NCBI GenBank assembly: GCA_023230825.1
Contig: JALNWO010000013.1
Location: forward strand, 1 to 24,668
Source: Acholeplasmataceae bacterium
GTDB taxonomy: Bacteria; Bacillota_I; Bacilli_A; Acholeplasmatales; Acholeplasmataceae
Reading direction: 5' to 3'
DNA length: 24,668 nucleotides
A program made the position numbers and the translations under genes. Shown here one piece after another: positions 24,631 through 24,668 of this stretch. The notes below the pieces were generated by a model. That model had not been told where the DNA came from, did not search any database, and worked only from the letters and a program-made list of their open reading frames with translations. Every line of letters begins with the position of its first letter. The first letter of the stretch is position 1.

Positions 24631-24668
24631 TATGTTTTACATTCTTATTTTAACATAAACATTTTTTA

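Overview
This 24.7-kb, AT-rich window is a housekeeping stretch of a low-GC Gram-positive-type chromosome. Its gene order matches two conserved Bacillus subtilis blocks. One is alaS-yrrK-yrzB-yrrM-yrrN-yrrO-greA; the other is yqeG-yqeH-yqeK-rsfS-yqeM-comEA-comEC-holA-rpsT. Both are compacted: mltG, udk, aroE, yqeI, nadD and comEB are not at their usual places. UGA is used as a stop codon (for example at the ATGA overlaps), so the code is standard and not the Mycoplasma/Spiroplasma one. The compaction, short intergenic gaps and composition suggest a deep-branching Bacillota/Mollicutes relative (Acholeplasma-, Izemoplasma- or Erysipelotrichia-like). I cannot name the species.

Layout. Nearly everything is on the minus strand; only an orphan membrane protein (258-881) and rpsT (2643-2903) are on the plus strand. 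Read in the minus-strand direction from the right edge: an FMN riboswitch controls a RibU-type riboflavin transporter subunit. It is followed by an unusually large terminator hairpin, then enolase. Next comes a chain of rnr, smpB, a patatin-like lipase, a PAP2 phosphatase and an ElaA-like acetyltransferase. A T-box leader with an alanine GCC specifier then controls alaS, which starts a long run of overlapping genes: ruvX, a DUF1292 gene, trmR, trhP1, trhP2, a YgjP-like metallopeptidase, greA, yqeG, yqeH, yqeK, rsfS and yqeM. A clear terminator ends that run. comEA-comEC, holA plus a DnaQ-like exonuclease, and pgsA-recA follow. A gene cut by the left edge begins at position 57; synteny suggests RNase Y, but this is unproven.

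Functional themes. Several genes belong to translation quality control and ribosome assembly (alaS, smpB, rnr, yqeH, rsfS, rpsT). trmR with trhP1 and trhP2 forms the wobble-uridine 5-methoxyuridine module described in B. subtilis. comEA and comEC form the DNA-uptake core, beside recA, ruvX, holA and an exonuclease that handle DNA. Riboflavin uptake and alanyl-tRNA supply are each controlled by an RNA switch.

The oddest points are the trmR start, where the conserved N-terminus has no canonical in-frame start codon; the roughly 73-nt nested terminator after ribU; and the orphan plus-strand membrane protein with its own promoter and terminator. I found no CRISPR array, transposase, prophage, tRNA or rRNA, and no clearly new multigene system. 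No gene-free stretch exceeds 300 bases.
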